Below, in pieces: positions 1 through 8,707 of a stretch of 36,463 bases of DNA (positions are counted from its first letter, which is position 1; every line of letters begins with the position of its first letter). This DNA comes from Bryobacterales bacterium (GTDB lineage Bacteria > Acidobacteriota > Terriglobia > Bryobacterales > Bryobacteraceae). A model generated the notes under the pieces. The model made no database searches. It was not told where the DNA came from and was given only the letters and a program-made list of their open reading frames with translations. The stretch is taken from positions 1 through 36,463 of the forward strand of contig JADLBD010000236.1 of the NCBI GenBank assembly GCA_020847975.1. Reading direction: 5' to 3'. Position numbers and translations under genes: made by a program.

Positions 1-2
1 AA

Positions 3-728
3 TTGGTTGCGCAGGCCGCGACGCCCGCCGAGCGCGAGCGCCTCGCCTACCTCGCCGGGCACCTCGAATTCCTCGTTCCCTATGCCGACGCCTGGATCCT
101 GGCGCACCGCGCTCAAGGGGTGCTCGAGCAGGCTGCTCGCCTCGTCCAGGAGAAGCGCCCCGCTGATGCGCGGGACCGCGTCCGCGCCGAAGCAATTCCC
201 ATCTGGCTCGAACTGGCGCCCAAGGTGCGCCAGGCGATACTCGCTTTCCAGAACATCGCCGCCACGCGCAACGATGTGGGCGCGCTGGCATCGCTGCACA
301 ACAAGTTCGTGCGCCTCGCCCTGGTGCGTCTGCGGATGTCCATCGAGGAGTATCTCGGCGAAATCTCGCCTGACATGCAGCGGGCTTACGAGCAGGCCTC
401 GTCCGCTGCCGGCGCCGTCGCCCAACGCCTCTTTCTGCCCACGCGCCCTACCTTCCTCGCGCGCGGCGAAAAGGTGCGCCTGCTCATCCTGGCTCCCGGT
501 CCCGCCGACCCCACCACGGTGACGCTCCACGTCAAGCCGCATGGGGCGCCGGCCTTCACGTCCCATCCGGCGCGCCTGCTGGGCCGCCGCACCTGGGAGA
601 CCTGGCTCGGGCCCTTCACGACCCCCGCGCCCCTGATCGAATACCATGTCTCCGCCCAGGCCGGCGCGACGCGCCTCACCGCGCCATCCGGCGCGCCGGC
701 GTTGAGCTGCCGCCTGACGTTACTGTGA
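3..728 (+). CDS. C-terminal part of an unrecognised protein (cut by window edge)
   Basis: The frame is open to the left edge of the window, so the true start is probably upstream; the TTG at 3 is only the first possible codon. About 241 residues are visible. Residues 1-135 look helical, with Ala/Arg/Leu-rich amphipathic stretches. The last 90 residues look like a beta-sandwich, with alternating hydrophobics and many Pro and Thr, as often found at the end of large extracellular or glycoside-hydrolase-like proteins. I do not recognise a catalytic motif and give no function. It stops 28 bases before the sulfatase start, so the two could be co-transcribed. Confidence is for a real coding region, not for a role. 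Confidence 0.7.
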   Translation: MVAQAATPAERERLAYLAGHLEFLVPYADAWILAHRAQGVLEQAARLVQEKRPADARDRVRAEAIPIWLELAPKVRQAILAFQNIAATRNDVGALASLHNKFVRLALVRLRMSIEEYLGEISPDMQRAYEQASSAAGAVAQRLFLPTRPTFLARGEKVRLLILAPGPADPTTVTLHVKPHGAPAFTSHPARLLGRRTWETWLGPFTTPAPLIEYHVSAQAGATRLTAPSGAPALSCRLTLL

Positions 729-756
729 TGTGAGAGTGATTTCAAGGAACGAGGCA

Positions 757-2121
757 ATGAAAGCGACAAGAAGACACTTTCTGACGACGTCCGGCTTGGC
801 GGCGGGAACGGCTTGGTCGGCGTCCGGAGCTGCCAGCAAGCTGAACGTATTGTTCATCCTGACCGACGATCAGCGCCAGGACACGGTCCATGCGCGGGGC
901 AACCCGGCCATCCAGACCCCCAACCTGGACGGGATCGTGCGGTCCGGAACGTCGTTTGTGAACGCCTATTGCATGGGGGGCTATAGCGCCGCCGTGTGCT
1001 TGCCCTCTCGAATGATGATCCACCGGGGACGCTCGTGGTTCTCGGCTCCCGAACAGCCTGAGGGAGCGCCGACGCTCGCCGGTTCAATGAACGAGGCGGG
1101 TTATGTCACATGCCGGATCGGCAAACGGTTCAATGAGGACCTCCGATCGCACAAGCCGTTCGCATTCAATACATATGTGGACCAAGAGATGAAAACCGGC
1201 ACGCCGGGGAAACTGGTGGCTGACCGGGCGATCGAATTTTTACACGGGTGGAAGAAGGATCCGGCAGTGGGCCAGGGCAAACCGTTCTTTCTGCACCTGG
1301 CCGGCCCGGCGCCGCACGATCCGAGGATCGCTCCGCCGGAATACCTGGCGCGGTACGACATGAACCGAATGCCCTTACCGCCTAACTACAAGCCCTTCCA
1401 CCCGTTCGATAACGGCGAACTGTTCATTCGAGACGAGAAACTGGCGCCCTGGCCGCGCACTGAGGCGGAAATCCGGCGACAGCTGCGCGACTATTACGCC
1501 ATGATCACGTGCATGGACGAGCAATTCGGAAGAGTCTTCCGGGTTCTGAGGGAGATGGGAGAATACGACAACACCATTCTGGTGTTCACGGAGGACCAGG
1601 GCATTGCCATCGGCAGCCACGGCCTGATGGGAAAACAGAACTTGTACGAGCACAGCATGAACGCGGGCATCACCATCGCCGGTCCGGGGATTCCCAGGAA
1701 CCGGAAGTCCGGTGCGTTCGCATATCTGTTCGACATCTTCCCCACAATCTGCGATCTGGTGGGCATGCCGGCTCCGGGTTCGCTCGAAGGTAAGAGTCTT
1801 CTGCCGATCTTGCGCGGCCAGGCCACCGGCGTGAGGGATACGATTTTCCTGGGCTACAAAGATCTCCAGCGGGCCGTCAGGCGCGGCGACTGGAAATTGC
1901 TACGCTACCCGAAAATCAATAAGACACAGCTTTTTGATTTGAGGAAAGACCCTTACGAGACAAGGGATCTCTGCGCCGATCCTCATCAGACAGGCAGAAT
2001 CGGCGAACTGATGGCGCTCATGCAGCAGCAGCAGAAGCTGTTCGGCGACACCGCCCCTCTGACATCGGAAAAGCCGGGGCGAGCCGAGGTGGATCTGGAG
2101 TTTTTCAAGTCCCGGCAGTGA
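757..2121 (+). CDS. Tat-exported sulfatase (type I, formylglycine-dependent)
   Basis: A 454-residue sulfatase of the alkaline-phosphatase superfamily, expected to hydrolyse sulfate esters outside the cytoplasm. The N-terminus MKATRRHFLTTSGLAAG is a twin-arginine signal. The metal-binding DD lies in LFILTDDQ (residues 37-38). The modification motif C-L-P-S-R is at 81-85, where Cys81 would become formylglycine. The later metal loop reads TEDQGIAIGSHGLMGKQ, with Gln where the usual DHG/DNG has His or Asn. The start at ATG 757 is preferred over the GTG at 730 because AAGGA (744-748) sits 8 bases before it and the Tat motif begins right there. The natural substrate cannot be told. Neighbouring Oar-like receptors suggest a role in handling imported or surface-bound sulfated material. 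No formylglycine-generating enzyme is in the window. Confidence 0.9.
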   Translation: MKATRRHFLTTSGLAAGTAWSASGAASKLNVLFILTDDQRQDTVHARGNPAIQTPNLDGIVRSGTSFVNAYCMGGYSAAVCLPSRMMIHRGRSWFSAPEQPEGAPTLAGSMNEAGYVTCRIGKRFNEDLRSHKPFAFNTYVDQEMKTGTPGKLVADRAIEFLHGWKKDPAVGQGKPFFLHLAGPAPHDPRIAPPEYLARYDMNRMPLPPNYKPFHPFDNGELFIRDEKLAPWPRTEAEIRRQLRDYYAMITCMDEQFGRVFRVLREMGEYDNTILVFTEDQGIAIGSHGLMGKQNLYEHSMNAGITIAGPGIPRNRKSGAFAYLFDIFPTICDLVGMPAPGSLEGKSLLPILRGQATGVRDTIFLGYKDLQRAVRRGDWKLLRYPKINKTQLFDLRKDPYETRDLCADPHQTGRIGELMALMQQQQKLFGDTAPLTSEKPGRAEVDLEFFKSRQ

Positions 2122-2211
2122 CGGGGCGTTTCGAGGCCTGCGTACAGCGGCGGACGGGTGAGATCGCGCGGTCTACCGCTGGCTGCTCCCAGGCGAGCTT
2201 TCAGAGTGAAG

Positions 2212-2294
2212 CATCTTGACAAGAATCTTCATGGGCATTATTGTTTAGTCGGGCAATTGTTGAACCGATGGCCGAAAGCGGGAGAGATTGGTCA
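2212..2294 (+). repeat. Promoter-leader module, copy 1
   Basis: Bases 2212-2279 align without gaps to 4021-4088, with 53 of 68 positions identical by hand count. A further box, GAGAGATTGGTCA (2282-2294), matches GAGAGGTTGGTCA at 4097-4109. The module spans the -35, the -10 and about 40 bases of presumed 5' leader, including the shared block GCAATTGTTG. It precedes the DoxX fusion gene. Conservation beyond the promoter hexamers suggests a common operator or leader RNA element. Confidence 0.75.
2216..2244 (+). promoter_or_regulatory. Sigma-70-type promoter for the DoxX/TIM fusion gene
   Basis: TTGACA (2216-2221), 17-base spacer, TATTGT (2239-2244). Predicted start of transcription is near 2251, giving a leader of about 57 bases before ATG 2308. 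This argues against any start codon upstream of 2245 for that gene. Confidence 0.7.
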
Positions 2295-2307
2295 AGGGAA
2301 ATTGACA

Positions 2308-3990
2308 ATGCACAACAACACTCTCAATCGACTTACATTGCCGCCGAGGGTGGAGATACTTCTGGCACTGTTGCGGATGGCAATCGGCTGGCACTTTCTG
2401 TATGAAGGCTGGACCAAGCTGCTGTATCCCGGGTGGACGGCGGCAGGGTTTCTGGCATCGGCCGGGGGGCCGTTTTCGGGGTTTTTTCACTGGCTGGGAG
2501 CGAACCCGATCCGTCTTCGCGCGGTCGATCTTCTGAATGAGTGGGGCCTGCTGGCGGCCGGTGTGGCGCTCATGCTGGGCATTATGATTCGACCGGCGGC
2601 GATGGCGGGCGCGGGGCTGCTGGGTCTGTATTACATCGCTCACCCGCCGCTGTTTTCGCCCGTCGCGCAGGGGGCCGAAGGCGCCTACGTCATCGTCGAC
2701 CGGAACGTGGTGGAGTTGCTGGCGCTGGTTGTAGTGTTCGCGCTGCCGGCGGACAGGATAGGTTTGCAGCGGCTGCTCAACGGGAGAAGGAAGGCGGCCA
2801 CCTCCGCCCCGGACCCGGACTCGCGCCGGGAACTGGCCGCCGCTTTACTCGGCCTGCCGGTGCTGGGCGCGCCGGTTCTTTCTATTCTGCGCAAACACGG
2901 CTGGCACAGCTTTGAAGAGACGGCTTTTCGCACACAGGCCCGCGGCAAGCGCGCATTCTCCGCAAGCGCCACCGTGCCGTCCTTCCGCTTTCAGGGCGTG
3001 AGCGATCCGAGGGGGCAAATGCCGCGCGCCAGGATTGGGGATCTCCCGCTGAGCCGGATGATCCTGGGCGGTAATCTGATCGGCGGATGGGCGCACGCGC
3101 GGGATTTGATCTACGCTTCGAAACTGGTCAAGGCGTATCATACGCGCGACAAGATCTTCGAGACTTTTGCTTTGGCCGAACGTTGCGGAGTCAACACGGT
3201 TCTCACTAATCCGGCGCTGTGCGGAGTGATCAACGACTACTGGCGCGCCGGCGGCAAGATCCAGTTCATCTCCGACTGTGGCGGCAGCAAGAACGTCCTG
3301 GAGGGCATCGCACGTTCCATCGACCAGGGGGCGTCCGCCTGCTACTTCCATGGCGGCATTGCCGATAGCCTGGTGGAGCAGGGGAAGTTCGACGTCATCG
3401 CCAAGGGGCTCGATGTGATTCGGAGCAACAGACTGCCGGCAGGGATCGGCGGGCACAAACTTGCGACCATTCGGGGCTGCGTGGAAAACGGACTGCATCC
3501 GGATTTCTGGATGAAGACGCTCCACCGGAATGAGTACTGGTCGTCCAAGCAACCGGAGAGCTGGGTGGGCGGCAGTTGGGCGAAGGCCGACAACATCTGG
3601 TGCGAAGATGCCGAAGCCGTCGCCGAGTATATGAAAGCCCTTCCGGAACCGTGGATGGCGTTCAAGATTCTGGCGGCGGGCGCGATTCACCCCGACGCGG
3701 CCTTCCGGTACGCATTTGAAAGCGGCGCGGACTTCATCGTGGTGGGGATGTACGACTTCCAGATTGTGGAGGACGTGAACCTCGCCATCTCGGTATTGAA
3801 CGGTCCGCTGGTCAGGAGGCGCGATTGGCGCGTGTGGCGAGGCGGCCCGATTGGCGCGGGCCGCGCGGACCTGTTCGGAAGAGATGCTGTTGTGCCTGGG
3901 GCCAACGCGGTGGTTGACAGGCCGAATGCCGGAGGGTTGCCCGCAAGCGGGCATAGGAGCCCTCAGCCGAGAGGACTCCGGCCGGTCTAA
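2308..3990 (+). CDS. DoxX-family membrane domain fused to a TIM-barrel-like domain
   Basis: 560 residues from ATG 2308, chosen because AAGGGA (2294-2299) precedes it by 8 bases and the promoter lies inside any longer version. Residues about 1-165 are DoxX-like: GWHFLYEGWTKL in the first helix, then three more hydrophobic segments. A short linker follows, then from about residue 237 a soluble domain opening GDLPLSRMILGGNLIGG. This resembles uncharacterised TIM-barrel proteins (aldo/keto-reductase or aldolase-like) that I have seen mainly in planctomycetes and acidobacteria; I cannot name the family. DoxX proteins are linked to quinone or thiol redox chemistry, so a membrane-anchored redox enzyme is possible. 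The last ~50 residues, after RRRDWRV, are Gly/Arg/Pro-rich and look like read-through past a lost stop. Flanked by the sulfatase and a receptor. Confidence 0.8.
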   Translation: MHNNTLNRLTLPPRVEILLALLRMAIGWHFLYEGWTKLLYPGWTAAGFLASAGGPFSGFFHWLGANPIRLRAVDLLNEWGLLAAGVALMLGIMIRPAAMAGAGLLGLYYIAHPPLFSPVAQGAEGAYVIVDRNVVELLALVVVFALPADRIGLQRLLNGRRKAATSAPDPDSRRELAAALLGLPVLGAPVLSILRKHGWHSFEETAFRTQARGKRAFSASATVPSFRFQGVSDPRGQMPRARIGDLPLSRMILGGNLIGGWAHARDLIYASKLVKAYHTRDKIFETFALAERCGVNTVLTNPALCGVINDYWRAGGKIQFISDCGGSKNVLEGIARSIDQGASACYFHGGIADSLVEQGKFDVIAKGLDVIRSNRLPAGIGGHKLATIRGCVENGLHPDFWMKTLHRNEYWSSKQPESWVGGSWAKADNIWCEDAEAVAEYMKALPEPWMAFKILAAGAIHPDAAFRYAFESGADFIVVGMYDFQIVEDVNLAISVLNGPLVRRRDWRVWRGGPIGAGRADLFGRDAVVPGANAVVDRPNAGGLPASGHRSPQPRGLRPV

Positions 3991-4020
3991 TGTTAGCCCA
4001 ATCAAAATTTCAGACCAAAA

Positions 4021-4109
4021 CATCTTGACAAAAATCTCAGTCGACATTATGGTTTAGGAAAGCAATTGTTGGACCGCTGACCGAAATCAAGAGATGGAGA
4101 GGTTGGTCA
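4021..4109 (+). repeat. Promoter-leader module, copy 2
   Basis: Second copy of the module at 2212-2294. It shares CATCTTGACA, the CATTAT run into the -10, TTTAG, GCAATTGTTG, ACCG and CCGAAA, with the GAGAGGTTGGTCA box ending on the A of the start codon at 4109. It precedes the first Oar-like receptor. Confidence 0.75.
4025..4053 (+). promoter_or_regulatory. Sigma-70-type promoter for the first Oar-like receptor
   Basis: TTGACA (4025-4030), 17-base spacer, TATGGT (4048-4053). Same spacing and position within the module as the promoter at 2216-2244. Predicted transcription start is about 4060, leaving a leader of roughly 50 bases. Confidence 0.65.
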
Positions 4110-7100
4110 TGAGAACACGAGTCTGTGCGATCTTACTGTTCGTTCTGTGCGGCGGCGTCATGGCCACGGCGCAGAACATCACGGGAACCATTGTCGGAAC
4201 GGTGCAGGATCAAAGCGGCGCGCCCGTATTGAGCGCGGAAATCACCGCTTTGAACACGGACACGGGGATCCCCTATAAGGCCGCGACCAACGAAACAGGG
4301 GCGTATGTCCTGCCCCTTCTGCCGCCGGGCAGCTACCAGGTCATCATCGAGGTTTCCGGATTCAAGAAGTTCCTTCGTGACGGCCTGCGCCTGGGCGCTG
4401 ACCAGAGGCTGCGCGTGGACGCCAAACTGGAGATCGGCGCCGTCAGCGAGCAGGTGACGGTCAGCGGCGCCGCCTCGTTCATCAAGACAGACCAGGCGGC
4501 GCTGGGGGATAGCTTCGTTCCGGAGGATTTCATCGACCTGCCGATCAGCGGCAATGTGACGAACCTCATGCAACTGGTTCCGGGCATCGCCGCCAACGCG
4601 CAAGGCCTCCTCAACGCGAACGTCAACGGCAGCCGCGATACCAGTTCGGACTTCAAGGTTGACGGGGCGACTACCACCAACTCCAACAACGGATTGGGCA
4701 CCATCAATGTCCCCATGGAATCCGTGGAGGAGTTCGTGGTGCAGTCGGGCCTCTACAGCGCTGAATTCGGCCGCGGCGTCACTCAGATCAACATCACCAC
4801 GCGGGCCGGCACCAACCGCCTCCATGGCGTGGTGTACCCGGGCCACAACAACAGCGCGCTGCAAGCCAACAGTTACTTCAACAATGCGTATGGCGTGCCC
4901 AGGCCGGTGGTTCATTCGGGCAGTTTGGGCGTGACCCTGAGCGGACCGGTCCGACTGCCAAAGCTCTACGATGGCCGCAACCGGACGTTTTTCACCTTCA
5001 CACTTACGGCTAACCGGGGGGCAAGGCCCCAGCAGATTGTGTCTTCCGTACCGACGCTGGCCATGCGCGCGGGCGATTTTACCGGGCAACCGGGCATCTA
5101 CGATCCGGCCACAACGCGCGAGACCCCGGGTGTGGGAGCGGGGTTCGCGCGTGATCCTTTCCCTCTGAACCGGATCCCCGCATCGCGTATGGACCCGGTG
5201 GCCTTAGAGATGCTTGCCAAGAGCTACCCGGAACCGAATCTTGCCGGAGCGAACAACTATGTGAACGCCGGTTCTCCCACTTCATCCGGCGCCAACTACC
5301 AGGTTCGCGCCGATCACAATTTCAACGCCAAAAGCCGTATCACCGCACGCTATCTCTACCAGCCTTCGGAGAACGTCAATCTGATGCGATATCCCGGCCC
5401 CGGCGGCGGCGCGGGCAACATCGCTTTGAATGAGCGCTTCGCGCCGCGAACCCTGGCCTTCGAGCACACCTACCTCTTTCGCCCGAATTTGGTCAATAGT
5501 CTGCGCTACGGTTACTACCGCATCCATAACACACGATCCGGCGCCGACTCCAACCAGGACTGGCCCGCCAAACTGGGCCTCAAGAACCTGCCGCCGGCCA
5601 TATTTCCCGTGGCCAACATCACGGGGCTGAGCCCCTTCGGCGGATCGGTCCTTTCCGATATCGTGCCGAGTAACAATCAGCAGGTGGCCGACAGCCTCGT
5701 CTGGGTGAGGGGGCGTCATTCGGTGAAATTCGGCGGGGAGTACCGCCTGCTGGACTTCTGGGCTTGGACGCCCTCCGGGCCGAACTTCACGTTCGATACG
5801 TCGCCCACCAGGAATGCGCAAAGCCTCCGCGATGGCGTGGGATTCGCCAGCTTTCTGCTGGGACTTCCCAGCAATTCCATCGTGAATATGGTTCCAAGGG
5901 AGCCGCTCAGTTATCGAATACGTTATTTCGCGGCCTATATCCAGGACGACTATCGCGTTACCAACAAGTTAACGCTGAATCTGGGAATCCGCTGGGAAAT
6001 GTCCACGCCACGCATAGAGAAGAACAACCGCCAATCTAATTTCGATCTCGGGACCCTGCAACTCCGAATAGCCGGACAAGACGGATATCCCAGCACATTG
6101 TTCGATTACGCCTGGAAGGATTTTCAGCCCCGGATCGGTTTCGCCTACGCCCCCTTTGGCGGCAGGCGCACCGTCGTGCGCGGCGGTTACGGGCTCTTCT
6201 TCACCCCCTCGAACGCAAGCGGCACTGGGTCACTGACGACGTTAGGGCCTTGGCAACGGTCATATACCTATATCACACAAAACGACATCACCTACCCTTA
6301 TTCACTGCAAGTGGGAGGGCCGGCTCACAGCTTCGATGAACCGTATGTGCTGAGTCCTCTAACGGCCGTGACACGGGTTTCCAGAGACTACCCCGACGCA
6401 TACATGCAGCAGTGGAGCTTCAATGTTCAGCGTGAAATAGTCCCCGGCACCCTGGTAGAGGCGGGCTACGTCGGCAGCAAAGGAACGCATCTATCGTTCA
6501 GCTACCAACTCAATCAGGTGCCGGCGGACCGGTTGGGACCCGGCAACGCGCAGACGCGGCGGCCCTATCCGGACCGAGGCAACATCCTGGCGTCGTTCAG
6601 CCCGGTGGGAAACTCCTTCTACCATGCCGGGCAACTGCGTTTTCGCCGCAGGCTTCAGGGCGGTCTTTCGCTGATGGGGTCCTATACCTACAGCAAGTCG
6701 ATTGACGATGCGTCCGGGATAGGCGGCGCCTTTACGGTCGGTTACTCGACGGCGCAGGACAACTACAACCTGCGCGCCGAGAGATCGGAGTCGTCCTTCA
6801 GTTTCAGGCACAACCTGGGATATAGCCTGCTCTGGCAAGTGCCGGTTGGAAAGGGCCGGTACTTCTTGAACCGTTCCGGAATCGCCAACGGGATCCTGGG
6901 CGGCTGGAGCGCGAGCCTGTTGTCGACCGTTTTCAGTGGGAGACCGCTGGTCATGACCACGCTGACCAACACAACTGGGTCGCTTGGCGGCGGGTCCCGG
7001 CCCAACCGGTTGCGCGATGGCAAACTTTCCGGCGAGACCCGCGGTCTGTTGCGCTGGTTTGACGCGACGGCCTTCGCTCTTCCGGACCCATATACTTTCG

Positions 7101-7345
7101 GCAACGATTCGCGGACCGAGCCGGGGCTGTGCGCACCTGGATCCGTGAACGTCAATATGATGATTTTCAAGGATTTCCGGATTGGCGAAGGAAAGACTCT
7201 CCAGATTCGCTCGGAGGCGCGCAACATCCTGAACCATTTCAATCCCGGGATTCCGAACACCATCATTGGAAATGCCGCGGTGGGAACCATCACCTCCGGC
7301 AGCTTGCCGAGGGCCGTCGGCGTGTCGGTGCGGTTTGTTTTCTGA
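4109..7345 (+). CDS. Oar-like TonB-dependent outer-membrane receptor
   Basis: About 1078 residues. Residues 1-22 (MRTRVCAILLFVLCGGVMATAQ) are a signal peptide. Residues about 24-105 form a carboxypeptidase-regulatory-like domain (GTIVGTVQDQSGAPV ... TNETGAYVLPLLPPGSYQV). A plug domain follows (DLPISGNVTNLMQLVPGI, VDGATTTNSNNG, EFGRGVTQINITTRAG). The remainder is a long beta-barrel with aromatic-rich strands ending VGVSVRFVF, with the terminal Phe typical of outer-membrane proteins. Start 4109 is preferred over ATG 4094 because GGAGAGG (4096-4102) lies 6 bases upstream and the signal peptide begins cleanly. Such receptors bind and import large ligands (saccharides, peptides) using the inner-membrane TonB system. 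It lies downstream of the sulfatase and DoxX fusion, and is followed 117 bases later by a second receptor. Ligand unknown. Confidence 0.9.
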   Translation: MRTRVCAILLFVLCGGVMATAQNITGTIVGTVQDQSGAPVLSAEITALNTDTGIPYKAATNETGAYVLPLLPPGSYQVIIEVSGFKKFLRDGLRLGADQRLRVDAKLEIGAVSEQVTVSGAASFIKTDQAALGDSFVPEDFIDLPISGNVTNLMQLVPGIAANAQGLLNANVNGSRDTSSDFKVDGATTTNSNNGLGTINVPMESVEEFVVQSGLYSAEFGRGVTQINITTRAGTNRLHGVVYPGHNNSALQANSYFNNAYGVPRPVVHSGSLGVTLSGPVRLPKLYDGRNRTFFTFTLTANRGARPQQIVSSVPTLAMRAGDFTGQPGIYDPATTRETPGVGAGFARDPFPLNRIPASRMDPVALEMLAKSYPEPNLAGANNYVNAGSPTSSGANYQVRADHNFNAKSRITARYLYQPSENVNLMRYPGPGGGAGNIALNERFAPRTLAFEHTYLFRPNLVNSLRYGYYRIHNTRSGADSNQDWPAKLGLKNLPPAIFPVANITGLSPFGGSVLSDIVPSNNQQVADSLVWVRGRHSVKFGGEYRLLDFWAWTPSGPNFTFDTSPTRNAQSLRDGVGFASFLLGLPSNSIVNMVPREPLSYRIRYFAAYIQDDYRVTNKLTLNLGIRWEMSTPRIEKNNRQSNFDLGTLQLRIAGQDGYPSTLFDYAWKDFQPRIGFAYAPFGGRRTVVRGGYGLFFTPSNASGTGSLTTLGPWQRSYTYITQNDITYPYSLQVGGPAHSFDEPYVLSPLTAVTRVSRDYPDAYMQQWSFNVQREIVPGTLVEAGYVGSKGTHLSFSYQLNQVPADRLGPGNAQTRRPYPDRGNILASFSPVGNSFYHAGQLRFRRRLQGGLSLMGSYTYSKSIDDASGIGGAFTVGYSTAQDNYNLRAERSESSFSFRHNLGYSLLWQVPVGKGRYFLNRSGIANGILGGWSASLLSTVFSGRPLVMTTLTNTTGSLGGGSRPNRLRDGKLSGETRGLLRWFDATAFALPDPYTFGNDSRTEPGLCAPGSVNVNMMIFKDFRIGEGKTLQIRSEARNILNHFNPGIPNTIIGNAAVGTITSGSLPRAVGVSVRFVF

Positions 7346-7462
7346 GCCGGCGCTTGCAACTCTGGCGGCGTATGGCAAAGGGGAAATTCCAAATAAATCT
7401 GAGCGGAGATACTTAATACAGTTCGCGGTTCGCAGTTGGATAAGAAAAGAGGAATCAAATCC

Positions 7463-8707
7463 ATGTCTAGACAGCCATCTTCTGAAGCCGGGACGATCGG
7501 CCGCGGATACCTCATCCCTTGGGCCAGTCTTCTGATCCTTGTGCTCGTTCTCGCCTGCCCGGCCTTGTGGGCTCAACGAACTACCGCCGACGTCATCGGC
7601 ACGGCCACCGACGCCACGGGCGCCGTGCTGCCGGGTGTGAAAGTCACGGTAAAGAACATCGACACCGCAGCGGAATATTCGGCCGCCACCGACAGCGCCG
7701 GCAACTACCTGATCACGCTGCTTCCTATCGGCCACTACACCATCCGGGCTGAGATCTCCGGATTCAAGACCTGGAGCATTCCCGAAGTCGCGCTCGCCAT
7801 CGGCGACCGGTTGAGACAGGATATCCATCTCGAAGTCGGCACGCTAGGCCAGTCCGTCGAGGTCACCGCGAGTTCTCCGGCGCTACAATCGGATAGCTCT
7901 TCGTTGGGCAGCCTGATCAACGAGCGGGCCGTGCAGGACCTGCCGCTGAACGGGCGCAATTTCGTGGTTTTGGCGCAACTGGCCGCCGGCGCAGGCGAAG
8001 GCGAGCCGACCGGGTTGCCCAGCGGCACCCGCCCCGACGACCGGCGCCAGACCTCGGCGGTCTCTGTGAACGCCCAGCCCACCAGTTTCAACAACTTCCT
8101 CATCGACGGCATGGACAACAATGAGCGCTTCATCGGCACAGTGATCGTCAAGCCCTCGATTGACGCGCTGGTCGAGATGAAAGTGCAGACCAATCTGTAC
8201 TCCGCGGAGTTGGGCCGGACCGCCGGGGGCGTGCTCAACTTCGTCACCAAATCGGGCGGCAACGATTATCACGGCTCCCTGTTCGAGTTCCTCCGCAACG
8301 AGAAGCTGGACGCCAGGAACTTCTTCGCGGGAGCGGCCAAACCCAGCTACAAGCAGAACCAGTTCGGCGGCAGCATCGGCGGCCCAATCAAGAAGAACCG
8401 CACGTTCTTTTTCGCCGATTACGAAGTGTTCCGCATGCGGCAGGGCCAGACTGTTACCAACACCGTCCCGGCCATGGCCGCGAGACAGGGAAACTTCGCG
8501 GGGTTGAACGCCATCTTCGACCCGTTGACCACCCGTACCGATCCCGGCCGGCCGGGCATCTCAATCCGCGACCGGTTTCCTAATGATCAGATTCCGGCCA
8601 GCCGCATCGATCCGGTCGGCCAGGCTTTGGTGAACTTGTACCCGCAGCCGCTCACCGCCACGCTGGCCAACAATTTCAGGTACAATCCCGTGAAAGGAGC
8701 AGGATAA
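7463..8707 (+). CDS. Oar-like receptor, N-terminal part before a frameshift
   Basis: 414 residues from ATG 7463, with AGAGGA (7448-7453) 9 bases upstream; this is preferred over TTG 7436. It has an uncleaved-looking basic start, a hydrophobic segment (about 18-36) ending in CPALWAQ, a carboxypeptidase-regulatory-like domain (VIGTATDATGAVLPGVKV ... DSAGNYLITLLPIGHYTI) and a plug domain (LPLNGRNFVVLAQLAAG, FLIDGMDNNE, ELGRTAGGVLNFVTKSGG). The frame runs into a TAA at 8705-8707 after NPVKGAG. The expected continuation NPVKEQDNDTFDLRADH appears if one G at 8696-8697 is dropped. The rest of the gene is the next entry. As written the product would lack nearly all of its barrel and be inactive. Either a genuine pseudogene or a sequencing/assembly error. 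Confidence 0.85.
   Translation: MSRQPSSEAGTIGRGYLIPWASLLILVLVLACPALWAQRTTADVIGTATDATGAVLPGVKVTVKNIDTAAEYSAATDSAGNYLITLLPIGHYTIRAEISGFKTWSIPEVALAIGDRLRQDIHLEVGTLGQSVEVTASSPALQSDSSSLGSLINERAVQDLPLNGRNFVVLAQLAAGAGEGEPTGLPSGTRPDDRRQTSAVSVNAQPTSFNNFLIDGMDNNERFIGTVIVKPSIDALVEMKVQTNLYSAELGRTAGGVLNFVTKSGGNDYHGSLFEFLRNEKLDARNFFAGAAKPSYKQNQFGGSIGGPIKKNRTFFFADYEVFRMRQGQTVTNTVPAMAARQGNFAGLNAIFDPLTTRTDPGRPGISIRDRFPNDQIPASRIDPVGQALVNLYPQPLTATLANNFRYNPVKGAG
8693..8707 (+). other. Frameshift site: one extra G in AAAGGAGCAGG
   Basis: Reading GTG AAA GGA GCA GGA TAA gives VKGAG-stop. Reading GTG AAA GAG CAG GAT AAT GAC gives VKEQDND and stays open to 10730. The length 7463-10730 minus one base is exactly 1089 codons, which supports a single-base insertion at 8696/8697. 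Confidence 0.85.

Noticed and set aside
730..757. GTG 730 as the sulfatase start
   Set aside because: It would add nine residues before the Tat signal and has no ribosome site; ATG 757 has AAGGA at 8 bases.
2845..4047. 400-codon minus-strand frame opposite the DoxX/TIM fusion
   Set aside because: No recognisable domain, and it would run across the promoter of the receptor gene.
6491..7828. 445-codon minus-strand frame spanning the junction of the two receptors
   Set aside because: It crosses an intergenic region and two well-supported receptor genes, with no motif of its own.
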